This document shows positions 7,213-7,945 of a stretch of DNA of 7,945 nucleotides, piece after piece. A program made the translations under genes and the position numbers. Position 1 is the first letter of the stretch, and each line of letters begins with the position of its first letter. The stretch spans positions 1-7,945 of the forward strand of contig CALFDI010000025.1 of assembly GCA_937952875.1 (NCBI GenBank). Direction: 5' to 3'. Source of the DNA: an uncultured Verrucomicrobiales bacterium (lineage in GTDB: Bacteria > Verrucomicrobiota > Verrucomicrobiia > Verrucomicrobiales > Akkermansiaceae). The notes under the pieces are model-generated. The model saw nothing but the letters and a program-made list of their open reading frames with translations. It was not told where the DNA came from and made no database searches.

Positions 7213-7945
7213 TTAAATACTAAATCGGGTGCAGAGCCCTTTTCCAGAAACAATCTCTGCTAGACGCTCTGGGTGCTCTCCATGTGCGATGATCGTTTCT
7301 ATCCCACTATCGAGGGCGAGTTGAACAGCTCCTAGCTTAGACGCCATACCACCCATGCTAAACTTATTCTTCGATGAGCCTGCGTAGCTGATCACATCTG
7401 CGACGCGCTCAACGTGTGGGATGAGCTGCTGAGTCTCTGGATGAAGCAGCCCATCTACACTGGTGAGAAGAATGAGGCGGCGGGCATTTAAAAGGCTCGC
7501 GACATTTGCTGATAAGACATCGTTATCTCCTACTGTGAGTTCAGATGTGGCGACACAGTCGTTCTCGTTTACGATCGGAACGATGGTGGGATTTTCTAAA
7601 AGACGCTCTACGGTCGCAGTCACACGTTGGCGCCGGCCATCAGTCTGCAGGTCATGCGCCGTGAGCAGTAGCTGAGCCACGCTCTTCCCGAAGTGATTAA
7701 ACAATGACTCGTAAATCTGAATAAGCCGCGCCTGACCAACTGCTGCACAGGCCTGCTTCGCAGCCACATCTTCAGGATACTTCGTCAGACCTAAGGCAGA
7801 CACTCCTGCTCCCACAGCACCAGACGAGACGAGCACGATGCGCTCACCACGCTCCATAAGATCTGCCAAGGCACTGACGAGGCGGACGAGCGCAGGCTGA
7901 TCTAACAGACCGTCTTCCTCGCGGGTTAGGACTCCAGTTCCTACT
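7213..7945 (-). CDS. proB: Glutamate 5-kinase, 5' end cut by the window edge, PUA-less form
   Basis: ProB phosphorylates glutamate with ATP to gamma-glutamyl phosphate, the first and usually proline-inhibited step of proline synthesis, and passes the unstable product to ProA. The frame is open to the window edge, giving 243 residues and a stop. It begins at VGTGVLT, so roughly the first ten residues are missing, including the conserved Lys of the VVKxGT motif (E. coli Lys10). Visible amino-acid-kinase motifs are LVSSGAVGAGV, VPIVNENDCVA, VGDNDVLSANVASLL, LILLTSVDGL and SMGGMASKLGAVQLA. The protein ends at LCTRFSI, the position of GTLF in E. coli ProB, so the C-terminal PUA domain (about 90 residues in E. 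coli) is absent. AAK-only forms exist in other bacteria, and the ending is clean, so it looks natural. Two in-frame stops (TAATAA) close the gene, 7 bases before proA. Confidence 0.95.
   Translation of the reverse strand, partial: VGTGVLTREEDGLLDQPALVRLVSALADLMERGERIVLVSSGAVGAGVSALGLTKYPEDVAAKQACAAVGQARLIQIYESLFNHFGKSVAQLLLTAHDLQTDGRRQRVTATVERLLENPTIVPIVNENDCVATSELTVGDNDVLSANVASLLNARRLILLTSVDGLLHPETQQLIPHVERVADVISYAGSSKNKFSMGGMASKLGAVQLALDSGIETIIAHGEHPERLAEIVSGKGLCTRFSI

Noticed and set aside
7206..7253. Longer ProA start at a TTG (7253) overlapping the end of proB.
   Set aside because: The added 16 residues do not resemble ProA, and the ATG at 7205 matches both family length and the proB-proA spacing.
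1..7945. Looked for tRNA or rRNA genes, CRISPR repeats, insertion-sequence ends, att sites and phage genes.
   Set aside because: Nothing with the needed structure or repeats was seen; coding frames and short gaps account for the whole window.

Overview
The window is a gene-dense bacterial stretch in which all five recognisable genes lie on the minus strand, so transcription runs from high to low coordinates. In that order they are proB (5' end cut by the window edge), proA, a parC-type topoisomerase IV subunit A, a secretin with an N-terminal TPR region, and a membrane-anchored AsmA-like protein that runs off the low-coordinate edge. No RNA gene, mobile element, CRISPR array or integration scar is visible.

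Organism: the secretin resembles the verrucomicrobial pilus-associated family named after Akkermansia Amuc_1098 (signal peptide, TPR region, no visible AMIN domain, a YPTEYEPPEIP segment inside the secretin domain). The ParC is the short type known from Bacteroidetes and also found in other lineages. Base composition is fairly balanced. Together these suggest a member of Verrucomicrobiota, perhaps Verrucomicrobiae. This is inferred from remembered family features, not from a search.

Region by region: 7945-5931 is a compact proBA pair for the first two steps of proline synthesis from glutamate. ProB ends without a PUA domain, and proA follows after 7 bases. A 101-base gap then precedes parC (5829-3838), a core chromosome-segregation enzyme; the gap may hold a weak sigma70-like promoter. 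A 119-base gap with a small hairpin and repeated GTGCC(G/A)AAA words leads to the secretin gene (3718-1307), which starts with GTG. After 24 bases comes the AsmA-like gene (1282 to beyond position 1), almost certainly co-transcribed with the secretin.

The proBA and parC genes are housekeeping. The part worth attention is the secretin plus AsmA-like pair, which may be an envelope module (pilus-like or secretion-like). No ATPase, pilin or inner-membrane platform gene is visible here, so the rest of any such machine must lie outside the window. I found no clear evidence of an entirely new system.
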